NCBI GenBank assembly: GCA_016929795.1
Contig: JAFGIA010000126.1
Coordinates: 1 to 13,830, forward strand
DNA from: Anaerolineae bacterium
Lineage (GTDB): Bacteria > Chloroflexota > Anaerolineae > JAAYZQ01
Length of the DNA: 13,830 nucleotides
Direction: 5' to 3'
A model generated the notes under the pieces. That model searched no databases. It saw only the letters and a list, made by a program, of their open reading frames with translations, and was not told the DNA's origin. The position numbers and the translations under genes were made by a program. This document shows, one piece after another, positions 6,918 through 13,652 of this stretch. Each line of letters begins with the position of its first letter. The first letter of the stretch is position 1.

Positions 6918-8444
6918 ATGCAACAAGTTATTTATCTCGAAGCTGAAGACGACCTGCCGGCAGTGCGCGACGCGCTCGAAGGCGCGCAGGCACGCCGCGT
7001 CATGCTGGTAGTACCGCGTCACTCGACGCTGTTCCGCGAGCCGCTGAATCTGCGCATCCTGCGCCGCTACGCGGCCAACCTCGCGCTCGATGTCGCGCTG
7101 GTGACGCGCGATAGCCGCACGCGCCGCCTGGCCAAAGAGGAAGGCGTGCCCGTGCTTTTTTCCGTGCGCGGGGGTCGCGGCGGACGCTGGCGCCTGCGCG
7201 CTCCGCACCGCAACCCGGCACAGCAAGCTGTGGCAGCACGCGTTGAACGCTTGCGCGCTGGCAGGAGTGACCCGGGATATGGCGATGCTGTCATCGTGTG
7301 GTCTGGCCGGGCATTCGGCCTGCTCCTCTTTGCCGGCCTCCTGGTGCTCGTCCTCGCCATGGCCGCCTTTCTTATCCCCGAGGCCCAGGTCACATTGGTG
7401 CCCTACCGCGAGGTGGTCCAAGTCAGCCTGTCACTGCGCGCCGATCCCGAGGTCGAGAAAGCCAGCCTGGAAGACCTGACGGTACCGGCGCGCCTGATCG
7501 AAGTCGAGATCGACGCAAACGACAGCGTACCGACCGCCAGTACGCGCGACGCACCCGATGCCCTGGCCACCGGCACGATCACCTTTATCAACCAGGGGGG
7601 CACGCCGATTGATGTCGAGGCCGGCATCATTGTGCGCACAGCGACCGGCACTACGGTACGCTTCAAGACGATCGCCCCTGTCTCGCTGCCTGGTGGCGCT
7701 GGACAAACAGTCACGGCCGAGATCGAGGCACTTGCGCCGGGCCCGTCAGGCAACGTGCCCGCCGCGACGATCACCGAGGTCGAAACGCCCGCGCTGCGCG
7801 GCAAGGTGCGCGTCACGAACGAGCAACCGACGTCAGGCGGCGGCGTGCGCCAGGTTGGCTATGTCACGCGAGCCGACATGGACCGGCTGAAAGCGCAGGT
7901 ACTGCAGCAAGTCCAACAGCGCGCCTTTGCCGAGCTGCAAGCCCAGCTCCAAGAGCAAGAGTTCCTGCCCGCCGAGTCGATGATCGTCGAGATCCTGGCC
8001 GAGGATTATGACCAGTTCCTCGATGCCGAGGCCGATACGCTCGGCCTCCAGATGCGCGTCGTCGCCAGCGGCACCGCGGTGGATCGCGCCAATGCCAACT
8101 TGATGGCATACGAAGCGCTGAAGCAGCGCATCCCGGTCACATACGAGATCCAGTCGCAAGAGATCAGCTTCACACTCGACGAGGAGGCGGTGACGATGGA
8201 CGGGCGCAGCGTGCTGATCGAGGTTACCGCCTCAGCACCGCTGGTTGTAGAGGTCGATAAGGGCGAGGTGAGATCGGCCATCGCGGGACTCGATGCCGGA
8301 GAGGCAACGGCTGTGCTGACCGACTCTTTTTCCCTCGACGCGCCACCTGTGGTCCAGATCATGCCCGAATGGATCAAGCGCTGGGAATGGCTCGACCGCG
8401 TGCCCTACCTGCCCTTCCGTATTCAGGTGGTGGTGCTCGAGTGA
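6918..8444 (+). CDS. single-pass membrane protein with extracytoplasmic baseplate-J-like domain
   Basis: A 508-residue protein in three parts. Residues 1-80 form an alternating beta/alpha, Rossmann-like cytoplasmic domain (QVIYLEAEDDLPAVRDAL, RRVMLVVPRHSTLF, LDVALVTRDSRTRRLAKEEGVPVLF), followed by a basic linker. One transmembrane helix spans about 131-153 (FGLLLFAGLLVLVLAMAAFL). The rest is predicted outside the membrane. It includes a region resembling the Baseplate_J/gp47 family, with GIIVRTATGTTVRF, GQTVTAEIEALAPGPSGNVP and VRVTNEQPTSGG. A Gln/Glu-rich helix and beta-rich tail follow (VPYLPFRIQVVVLE at the C-terminus). There are no phage genes nearby, so it is better read as a cellular envelope protein that shares this fold. 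It is paired with the upstream actin-like ATPase and overlaps ruvX downstream by 4 bp. Function is unknown. Confidence 0.85.
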   Translation: MQQVIYLEAEDDLPAVRDALEGAQARRVMLVVPRHSTLFREPLNLRILRRYAANLALDVALVTRDSRTRRLAKEEGVPVLFSVRGGRGGRWRLRAPHRNPAQQAVAARVERLRAGRSDPGYGDAVIVWSGRAFGLLLFAGLLVLVLAMAAFLIPEAQVTLVPYREVVQVSLSLRADPEVEKASLEDLTVPARLIEVEIDANDSVPTASTRDAPDALATGTITFINQGGTPIDVEAGIIVRTATGTTVRFKTIAPVSLPGGAGQTVTAEIEALAPGPSGNVPAATITEVETPALRGKVRVTNEQPTSGGGVRQVGYVTRADMDRLKAQVLQQVQQRAFAELQAQLQEQEFLPAESMIVEILAEDYDQFLDAEADTLGLQMRVVASGTAVDRANANLMAYEALKQRIPVTYEIQSQEISFTLDEEAVTMDGRSVLIEVTASAPLVVEVDKGEVRSAIAGLDAGEATAVLTDSFSLDAPPVVQIMPEWIKRWEWLDRVPYLPFRIQVVVLE

Positions 8445-8977
8445 CACAGATCCCAACCCGAGCATCCCGCGGGCGATTACCTCTTGGGCGATTGCTGGCC
8501 CTCGACGTGGGCTCAAGGCGGATCGGCGTCGCGGTGTGCGACGAGTTGGGGTTCATCGCCACGCCGCTTGAGGTTATCCACCACACGTCGAAAAAGGAGG
8601 ACATGGGGCGCATTGCGGACAAGGTGAGGCAAGAGCGGGCAAAGGGGGTCGTCGTCGGACACCCGCTGAACGACGATGGCAGCGCCGGCCCGCAGGCTCG
8701 TTACATCGAGCAGTACACTGCCGGGCTGGAAGCCTCTTTGCGCGAGGCCGGGCTCGATGTGCCGGTCATCTTGTGGGACGAGCACGGATCGACCCAGCGC
8801 GCACAACAAGCCATGATGATGTCCGGGCGGGGCGCCCGCCAGCGGCGCAAGCGGCTCGACGCGGCGGCGGCGGCAGCCATCCTGCAAGACTATTTGGACG
8901 CGCATCGTCCGCCTCCCCCGGCGGGAGGCGAACCAGGGACGCCCGAGGGATACTCGGATGCGCCCGACCAATGGTGA
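8441..8977 (+). CDS. ruvX: RuvX/YqgF-family Holliday junction resolvase-like nuclease
   Basis: A 178-residue RNase H-fold protein of the YqgF family, linked to 16S rRNA maturation and Holliday junction or recombination roles in different bacteria. Visible motifs are LLALDVGSRRIGVAV with D22, VVVGHPLNDDGSAGPQA (71-87), ILWDEHGSTQRA with D113/E114, and LDAAAAAAILQDYLD with D140. The third motif reads DEHGST rather than the usual DERLST. The GTG at 8441 is chosen because it overlaps the upstream stop as GTGA and has AGGTGG at 8425-8430; an earlier in-frame ATG at 8369 would add 24 residues with no family similarity. The C-terminal 25 residues are Pro/Gly-rich and go beyond the usual end of the fold. 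The gene lies between the membrane protein and mltG, with overlaps on both sides. Confidence 0.92.
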   Translation: MTQIPTRASRGRLPLGRLLALDVGSRRIGVAVCDELGFIATPLEVIHHTSKKEDMGRIADKVRQERAKGVVVGHPLNDDGSAGPQARYIEQYTAGLEASLREAGLDVPVILWDEHGSTQRAQQAMMMSGRGARQRRKRLDAAAAAAILQDYLDAHRPPPPAGGEPGTPEGYSDAPDQW

Positions 8978-10316
8978 GAGAATCGTGCCACAGATAGACG
9001 TGACGTTGGAGACACTTATTTCCGCACTCAGGATCGCGGCCATTGCATGGATCGTCGCCCTGGTCGTCGTCCTTATTTCCGAAGTACGCCTGCTGCAGCG
9101 CCTGGTGCCCGACTGGCTGCGCACGACATCGCGTGTGGTGCTGCTGGCTGGTACGGTCGGCGTGTTGACCATGACCGTGCTGTTCGGCGTCCGTGTGATG
9201 GCCAGCTCACTCGAAGCTCGCGTCGAGCCGGGCGGCGGGAGCAATGCCCCACAGCTCGACATCTCTTTCGAATCGGCCGATGCTTTTCTGCTGAGCTTCT
9301 ACCTGAGCATGCACCAGGCAGAGCTGAACCAGGCAGCCGGCGACGATCCCACCCCGGTTACCTTTGTCGTAAACTCGGGCGAGACGGCGGCGAGTGTCGC
9401 CACTCGCCTGGAAGAGGAAGGGCTCGTGATCGACAGCGCCGTCTTTCGCCGCTTCATGACGTACCACGGGCTCGACGTCAGCCTCGAAGCCGGCACCTAC
9501 AGCCTGCGGCCCACCATGACGATGCACGAGCTGGCCGAAGCGTTGCAGCACGGGAGCACCGACGCGGTGCTGCTCACTATCCCCGAAGGGTGGCGGATGG
9601 AACAGATCGCGTGGGTGCTCGAGCAGCAGGATCTGATGCGCAGCGACGATTTTCTCGCCCACGTCCGCACCGCAACCTATGCCTATCCGTGGCTCGCCTC
9701 GCGCCCACCCGGTGCATCGCTCGAGGGCTTTTTATTCCCCGACACCTACGAGCTGCCATCTGACAGCACACCGGCTTCTGTCGTCGAGTTAATGCTCTCC
9801 ACCTTTGACGCGCGCGTCGCACCCGAGATCGAAAGCCGATTGGCAGGCAGGGCGATCTTTGACATTGGGCTGGGTGACTATCGCCCGCTGACCCTATTCG
9901 ACGTCATCACCCTGGCCTCGATCGTCGAGCGCGAGGCGGTGGTGGCAGAAGAACGGCCGATCATTGCCAGTGTCTATCTCAACCGCCTCGATCCTGCGCA
10001 CGTCGAAGAGACGGCGCTGCGCCTGAGCGCCGACCCCACGGTGCAATATGCCAAGGGATACGATCCGGAGACAGGCAACTGGTGGAACCCGATGCTGCCC
10101 GGCGAAGGGCAGACCATTGACTCACCTTACAACACTTTCCAGGCGCAGGGCCTGCCACCTGGCCCGATCTGCAATCCCGGCCTGGCCTCCATCCTGGCCG
10201 TCCTGAACCCTGCGCAGACCGACTATCTCTACTTTCACGCCATCGGCGACGGCTCGCACGTGTTCGCAGCCACGCTGGAAGAACACCTTCAGAACCAGGA
10301 GCAGTATGCGCCCTAA
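8958..10316 (+). CDS. mltG: endolytic murein transglycosylase MltG
   Basis: A 452-residue membrane-bound YceG-like lytic transglycosylase that cuts nascent glycan strands of peptidoglycan. The LysM-like part spans about 133-185 (TFVVNSGETAASVATRLEEEGLV, EAGTYSL). The catalytic domain has GFLFPDTYEL, then TLASIVEREAVV with catalytic Glu324 (matching E218 of E. coli MltG). Further on are ASVYLNRL, LSADPTVQYA and SPYNTFQAQGLPPGPICNPG. There are two N-terminal hydrophobic helices (about 18-41 and 59-82) where E. coli has one. The ATG at 8958 overlaps ruvX by 20 bp. A GTG at 8985, just after the ruvX stop, would give a protein nine residues shorter with both helices intact, so the exact start is open. 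The family assignment is firm. Confidence 0.94.
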   Translation: MRPTNGERIVPQIDVTLETLISALRIAAIAWIVALVVVLISEVRLLQRLVPDWLRTTSRVVLLAGTVGVLTMTVLFGVRVMASSLEARVEPGGGSNAPQLDISFESADAFLLSFYLSMHQAELNQAAGDDPTPVTFVVNSGETAASVATRLEEEGLVIDSAVFRRFMTYHGLDVSLEAGTYSLRPTMTMHELAEALQHGSTDAVLLTIPEGWRMEQIAWVLEQQDLMRSDDFLAHVRTATYAYPWLASRPPGASLEGFLFPDTYELPSDSTPASVVELMLSTFDARVAPEIESRLAGRAIFDIGLGDYRPLTLFDVITLASIVEREAVVAEERPIIASVYLNRLDPAHVEETALRLSADPTVQYAKGYDPETGNWWNPMLPGEGQTIDSPYNTFQAQGLPPGPICNPGLASILAVLNPAQTDYLYFHAIGDGSHVFAATLEEHLQNQEQYAP

Positions 10317-10914
10317 GGCGTCCCAGCCCGGCTTGCTGCTTGCGGGTTGCTGCTTGCTGCTTGCCGCTTGCGGCATGAGCCGCCCCATCAAGCTTGGCCT
10401 CTCTGCCCCATTCGAAGGCCGCTACCGCGACCTGGGCTACGAGGCGCTGCACGCCGTGCGCCTGGCAGTCCGCGAGCGAAACGAGACCGGGGGTACCGCC
10501 GGCCGTTACCCCATCGAGATGGTGGCACTCAACGACTTTAACGAACCGGGCGAAGCGCTGGTGCAGGCGCGGAAAATGGCCGCAGATCCAGACGTACTCG
10601 CCGTGCTCGGCGGCTGGTCGCCCGAGGTCGCAGCCGCCGCCGGCCCCGAGTACGAGCGCCTCGGGCTGGCATTCGTCGCGCCGCCAACAGGGTGGAGCGG
10701 CACCGGCTACCCACCACCCGGGCCGGCTGCCGCGCCACCGGATGAACAGAAATTCAAAGCGGGATACAAGGCACTGTCCGGCGGTGTGCCACCTGGCCCT
10801 GTCGCCGTGTGGGCCTACATCGAGGCCAACCGCGCCCTCGACGCGTTTGACGCGGCAGCCAATAGACGCTTGCCCACCCGCGACGGCATCCTGTCGCTGC
10901 TAGCTGAGCCATGA
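10306..10914 (+). CDS. shortened ABC-type substrate-binding lipoprotein (Peripla_BP_6-like)
   Basis: A 202-residue protein. The signal peptide ends in a lipobox LAAC with Cys22, so it is a probable lipoprotein. After it, IKLGLSAPFEGRYRDLGYEALHAV, ETGGTAGRYPIEMVALNDFNEP, LVQARKMAADPDVLAVLGGWSP and GLAFVAPPTG match the N-terminal lobe of branched-chain amino acid-type binding proteins. The end, FKAGYKALSGG..PGPVAVWAYIEANRALDAFDAA..RLPTRDGIL, resembles the C-terminal helices of the same family. Family members are usually near 350-400 residues, so the central part seems to be missing, replaced by a Pro/Ala/Gly-rich stretch (GYPPPGPAAAPP, about 134-145). The frame is intact. The ATG overlaps the end of mltG by 11 bp and has AGGAG at 10297-10301. 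No ABC permease or ATPase is in the window. It may be a reduced sensor or ligand binder, or a decayed gene. Confidence 0.8.
   Translation: MRPKASQPGLLLAGCCLLLAACGMSRPIKLGLSAPFEGRYRDLGYEALHAVRLAVRERNETGGTAGRYPIEMVALNDFNEPGEALVQARKMAADPDVLAVLGGWSPEVAAAAGPEYERLGLAFVAPPTGWSGTGYPPPGPAAAPPDEQKFKAGYKALSGGVPPGPVAVWAYIEANRALDAFDAAANRRLPTRDGILSLLAEP
10331..10372. repeat. heptanucleotide tandem repeat in the lipoprotein signal-peptide region
   Basis: Six consecutive 7-bp units of consensus GCTTGCT occur: two exact copies and four copies with one or two changes (GCTTGCG twice, GGTTGCT, GCTTGCC). Three units make 21 bp, so the encoded peptide itself repeats every seven residues (LLLAGCC then LLLAACG). 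It forms the hydrophobic core and lipobox of the downstream lipoprotein. Because 7 is not a multiple of 3, gain or loss of a single unit would shift the reading frame. Confidence 0.85.
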
Positions 10915-10948
10915 CCGCAAACATCCCAACTTCCCCCCTTTACTGAGA

Positions 10949-10960
10949 TGATACGTATCA
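10949..10960. promoter_or_regulatory. 12-bp perfect palindrome, possible operator
   Basis: TGATACGTATCA is a perfect inverted repeat in the 68-bp gap between the lipoprotein and the glycosyltransferase, 22 bp before the ATG of the latter and 10 bp before its AAAGGAG. I see no convincing -35/-10 pair in this gap. It may be an operator for a dimeric regulator, or chance. Confidence 0.4.
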
Positions 10961-10982
10961 CGCTAGAACGAAAGGAGAAACC

Positions 10983-12179
10983 ATGCGCATTCTGATGTTC
11001 TCATGGGAATACCCGCCCCACGTCATCGGCGGGCTCGGTAAGCACACGGCCGAGCTGCTGCCACCACTGGGCAACCTGCCAGGCATCGATCTGCACCTCG
11101 TCACACCCCGCTGGGCCGGGGGCGAGGTACTGGAAAAGGTAGGTGCCGCCACCATCCACCGCGTCGACCCACCGATCGTCGAAGGAGACTTTTACACCAG
11201 CGCGTGGCAGACGAACCTCGTCCTCGAAGAGTATGCCCACGCGCTATGGCAGTCGCACGGCCCCTTTGACCTGGTGCATGTGCACGATTGGCTGGTCGCC
11301 TTTGTCGGCGCCGCCTTCAAACATCAATACCGCGTCCCCCTCATCAGCACGATCCACGCCACCGAGCGCGGGCGCGGGCGCGGCAACTTGTCGAGCGATC
11401 AGGCACGTTCGATCCACCACGTCGAGTGGTGGCTCACCTTCGAGTCGTGGCGCGTGATCGCGTGCAGCGAGTATATGGTGCGCGAGATTGTCGAGTACTT
11501 TCAAGCGCCGCGCGACAAGATCGACGTCGTGCCCAACGGCGTCGAGACGGAGCACTTTGACTGCCTGATCGGCCAGGACCTGAGTCACTTTCGCAACATG
11601 TACGCCCTGCCCTACGAGGAGATTGTCTTTTCGGTTGGTCGGATCGTATACGAAAAGGGGATGCATGTCCTGATCCAGGCGATGCCCCAGGTGCTGGCAC
11701 AGCACCCATCCGCCAAGCTGGTCATCGCCGGCAGGGGACCCGAGTTGGAGGCACTCCGCTCCCTGTCGTGGCAGATCGGCGTCGGCGAGAAGGTGTTAAT
11801 CACAGGCTTTATCCCCGACGAGGCCCGCGACAGGCTGTTCGTCACCGCGAACTGCGCCGTCTTTCCCAGCCTGTACGAGCCCTTTGGCATCGTGGCCCTG
11901 GAAGCAATGGCGGCACGCTGCCCGGTGGTCGTCAGCCGCGTGGGGGGGCTCCAGGATGTGGTCGAGCACAACCAGACGGGTATCATCGTCCACCCTAACA
12001 ATCCCGACTCGCTCGCGTGGGGCATCTTGCACACGCTCCAGCACCCCACCTGGTCGGCCTCGCGCGTGCGCAATGCCTACCAGATGGTCAAAGCGCGCTA
12101 CAGTTGGCAGCATATCGCCGAGATGACGGTTGACGTCTATCGAAAGGTAATTGCAGAGAGGGCAGCCACCGATTGGTAA
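10983..12179 (+). CDS. GT4-family (GT-B fold) glycosyltransferase, glycogen-synthase-like N-terminus
   Basis: A 398-residue cytosolic retaining glycosyltransferase with both GT-B domains. The N-terminal domain has FSWEYPPHVIGGLGKHTAELL (residues 6-26), DLVHVHDWLVAF (96-107), STIHATERGRG and the bridging IACSEYM. The C-terminal domain has VPNGVE, VFSVGRIVYEKGMHVLI (with R220 and K225 for the donor phosphates), LVIAGRGPELE and PSLYEPFGIVALEAMA, where E299 and E307 make the E-x7-E motif. The GGLGKH loop near the start is shared with glycogen and starch synthases. The true product (glycogen, trehalose-like sugar, or an exopolysaccharide or lipid-linked glycan) cannot be told from sequence. AAAGGAG at 10971-10977, five bases before the ATG, is the strongest ribosome binding site on this strand and suggests high or independent expression. 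The stop codon directly abuts the stop of the convergent kinase gene. Confidence 0.92.
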   Translation: MRILMFSWEYPPHVIGGLGKHTAELLPPLGNLPGIDLHLVTPRWAGGEVLEKVGAATIHRVDPPIVEGDFYTSAWQTNLVLEEYAHALWQSHGPFDLVHVHDWLVAFVGAAFKHQYRVPLISTIHATERGRGRGNLSSDQARSIHHVEWWLTFESWRVIACSEYMVREIVEYFQAPRDKIDVVPNGVETEHFDCLIGQDLSHFRNMYALPYEEIVFSVGRIVYEKGMHVLIQAMPQVLAQHPSAKLVIAGRGPELEALRSLSWQIGVGEKVLITGFIPDEARDRLFVTANCAVFPSLYEPFGIVALEAMAARCPVVVSRVGGLQDVVEHNQTGIIVHPNNPDSLAWGILHTLQHPTWSASRVRNAYQMVKARYSWQHIAEMTVDVYRKVIAERAATDW

Positions 12180-12194
12180 TCAGTAGGTTGGCTG
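12163..12194. terminator. hairpin spanning the two abutting stop codons, possible bidirectional terminator
   Basis: CAGCCACC (12163-12170) pairs with GG-T-TGGCTG (12186-12194) with one bulged T. Inside the loop a second short stem, GATT/AATC, forms around GGT. The structure covers the TAA of the glycosyltransferase and the stop of the convergent kinase gene. There is no T-run on either side, so it is not a classic intrinsic terminator. Confidence 0.35.
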
Positions 12195-13652
12195 GCCTGA
12201 ATCGACTGGCTCCGATGCGGCGGCCAGGGTAAAGTAGAAAAAGCTCCCCCGACCAAGGGCGCTCTCCACGCCGGCCTGCCCGCCGAGCTTGTCCACGATG
12301 CGGCGGACGATCGACAGCCCCAGGCCATGGCCCTGGCCAAGCCCATGGTCGAGCTGCGTAAAGGGCGTGAACAGGCGGGCCTGATCCTCCGCCGAGATGC
12401 CGGGGCCATGGTCGCGCACCCAAAAGCGTACCTGTCCATCGCCCAGCGCCTCCCCGCCCAACTCCAGGCGTGGTGGTGTGCCGCCATAGCGGCAGCCGTT
12501 GCTGAGATAGTTGACCCAGATCTCTTCGATCCAGGGCCCGTACCCCCAGGCCAGCGGCCAGGCAGTCGCAGTTGGCAGGACGATCTCGGCCTGCGAGGCC
12601 TCGATCTGGCCCGAGAGCCGTGCCACCACGCGATCCAGCAAAAGCCCCGTATCTACCGGCTCTAGCGGCACTTCTTCCTGGCGCACTCGAGCCAGCAGGA
12701 GCAAGGCATCCACGACATGAGCCAGGCTGGTCGCATTCCGGTCAATCACCTCCAAAAACGTGGTGAGTTCCGCCTGGGAAATCTCTTCTCCGCTCTGGGA
12801 TAAAAAGGCGGCATACGCCGCGATGAGGGCCAACGGATTCTTGATATCATGCGCCACCGTCCGGGCAAAGGCGTCCAGCTCTTCGTTGCGGGCCTGGATC
12901 TCCTGGAGCTGGTCGGCCATCTCGGCATTGACCTTGTGCAGCGCCTCGGTGCGTGCCGCCACGCGGGCTTCCAGGGTTTGGATCAGATCGCCCAAGCGGG
13001 CGGCCATAGCATTAAAGGCCCCGGTCAGATAGCCGATCTCGTCCTCGTTGTGGATGGGGAGCTCGATGCTCAGATCGCCCGCTTCGATCTGACGCACGCC
13101 GGCGGTCAGGCCTTCGAGCGGCCTGACAATCGACGACCGCAGCAAGAGGGGCAGCGCGATCGAAAGCAGGACGCTGCCGCCGATCACGATCACGGCCAGG
13201 GGCAGCATGAACCCGTGCAGGTAGTCCCGGAAGGCAAGCTGGTAGTTCTCGATCAACGGCCCCCCACCGGCTTGAGCGGTGGTCAGTAGATCTTGGGCAT
13301 TGGTATGCAGCGGCTCTCCCTGCCCGGAGACGGCCCCCCGCACCCAGGGATTGTCCCGAGGGCTGGCGTCCGGGTCGAAAACAAAGGGCAGCGGCAGGCC
13401 ATTGTAGGTGATCTCGAACACGCCATCCTGGTAGAGGATCGCCTGAAAGGTGAACAGGGCGTGGGGGCGCGAAAAGGCCGGCAAATGATCCCAGGTCACG
13501 ATCAGCCGCCCCCCCTCGGCATCAAGGCGGGCATACACTCCGCCGCCCTGGCCGGGTGATGGATCGGGATTGAGATCGATCATCAAGGGCAAGATGGTGG
13601 GCATGCTGGCGCGAGAAGCCTGCATGTTGGGCTCCCAAAAGGATTCGCCCAT
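12180..13652 (-). CDS. membrane sensor histidine kinase (extracytoplasmic domain, HAMP, HisKA, HATPase); N-terminus uncertain
   Basis: From the first ATG the product is 490 residues. Residues 1-145 form a predicted extracytoplasmic beta-rich domain (GRLIVTWDHLPAF, LFTFQAILYQDGVFEITYNG). A transmembrane helix spans 148-171, then a HAMP domain (172-225, IVRPLEGLTAGVRQIEAGDLS) and a short coiled coil. HisKA has AFARTVAHDIKNPLAL with phospho-acceptor His268. The ATPase domain shows the N box IWVNYLSNGCRYGG (N381, N385), the G1 box DHGPGIS, FTPFTQLDHGLG and the G2 box GHGLGLSIVRRI. A protein of this type would autophosphorylate and signal to a response regulator, but none is in the window. No Shine-Dalgarno precedes the ATG at 13652, and coding-like sequence continues in frame upstream to an in-frame TAA. 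The real N-terminus, with a first membrane anchor or signal, is therefore missing or lies beyond the window. The kinase assignment is firm; whether the gene is intact is not. Confidence 0.85.
   Translation of the reverse strand: MGESFWEPNMQASRASMPTILPLMIDLNPDPSPGQGGGVYARLDAEGGRLIVTWDHLPAFSRPHALFTFQAILYQDGVFEITYNGLPLPFVFDPDASPRDNPWVRGAVSGQGEPLHTNAQDLLTTAQAGGGPLIENYQLAFRDYLHGFMLPLAVIVIGGSVLLSIALPLLLRSSIVRPLEGLTAGVRQIEAGDLSIELPIHNEDEIGYLTGAFNAMAARLGDLIQTLEARVAARTEALHKVNAEMADQLQEIQARNEELDAFARTVAHDIKNPLALIAAYAAFLSQSGEEISQAELTTFLEVIDRNATSLAHVVDALLLLARVRQEEVPLEPVDTGLLLDRVVARLSGQIEASQAEIVLPTATAWPLAWGYGPWIEEIWVNYLSNGCRYGGTPPRLELGGEALGDGQVRFWVRDHGPGISAEDQARLFTPFTQLDHGLGQGHGLGLSIVRRIVDKLGGQAGVESALGRGSFFYFTLAAASEPVDSGQPTY

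Noticed and set aside
8369..8440. Longer RuvX starting at the ATG at 8369
   Set aside because: The added residues lie within the coding end of the upstream membrane protein and have no RuvX similarity; the GTGA overlap at 8441 is a typical coupled start.
6918..8444. Prophage or tail-derived injection system because of the baseplate-J-like domain
   Set aside because: No sheath, tube, spike, ATPase (ClpV/AAA) or structural tail genes are nearby, and the flanking genes are core cellular genes.
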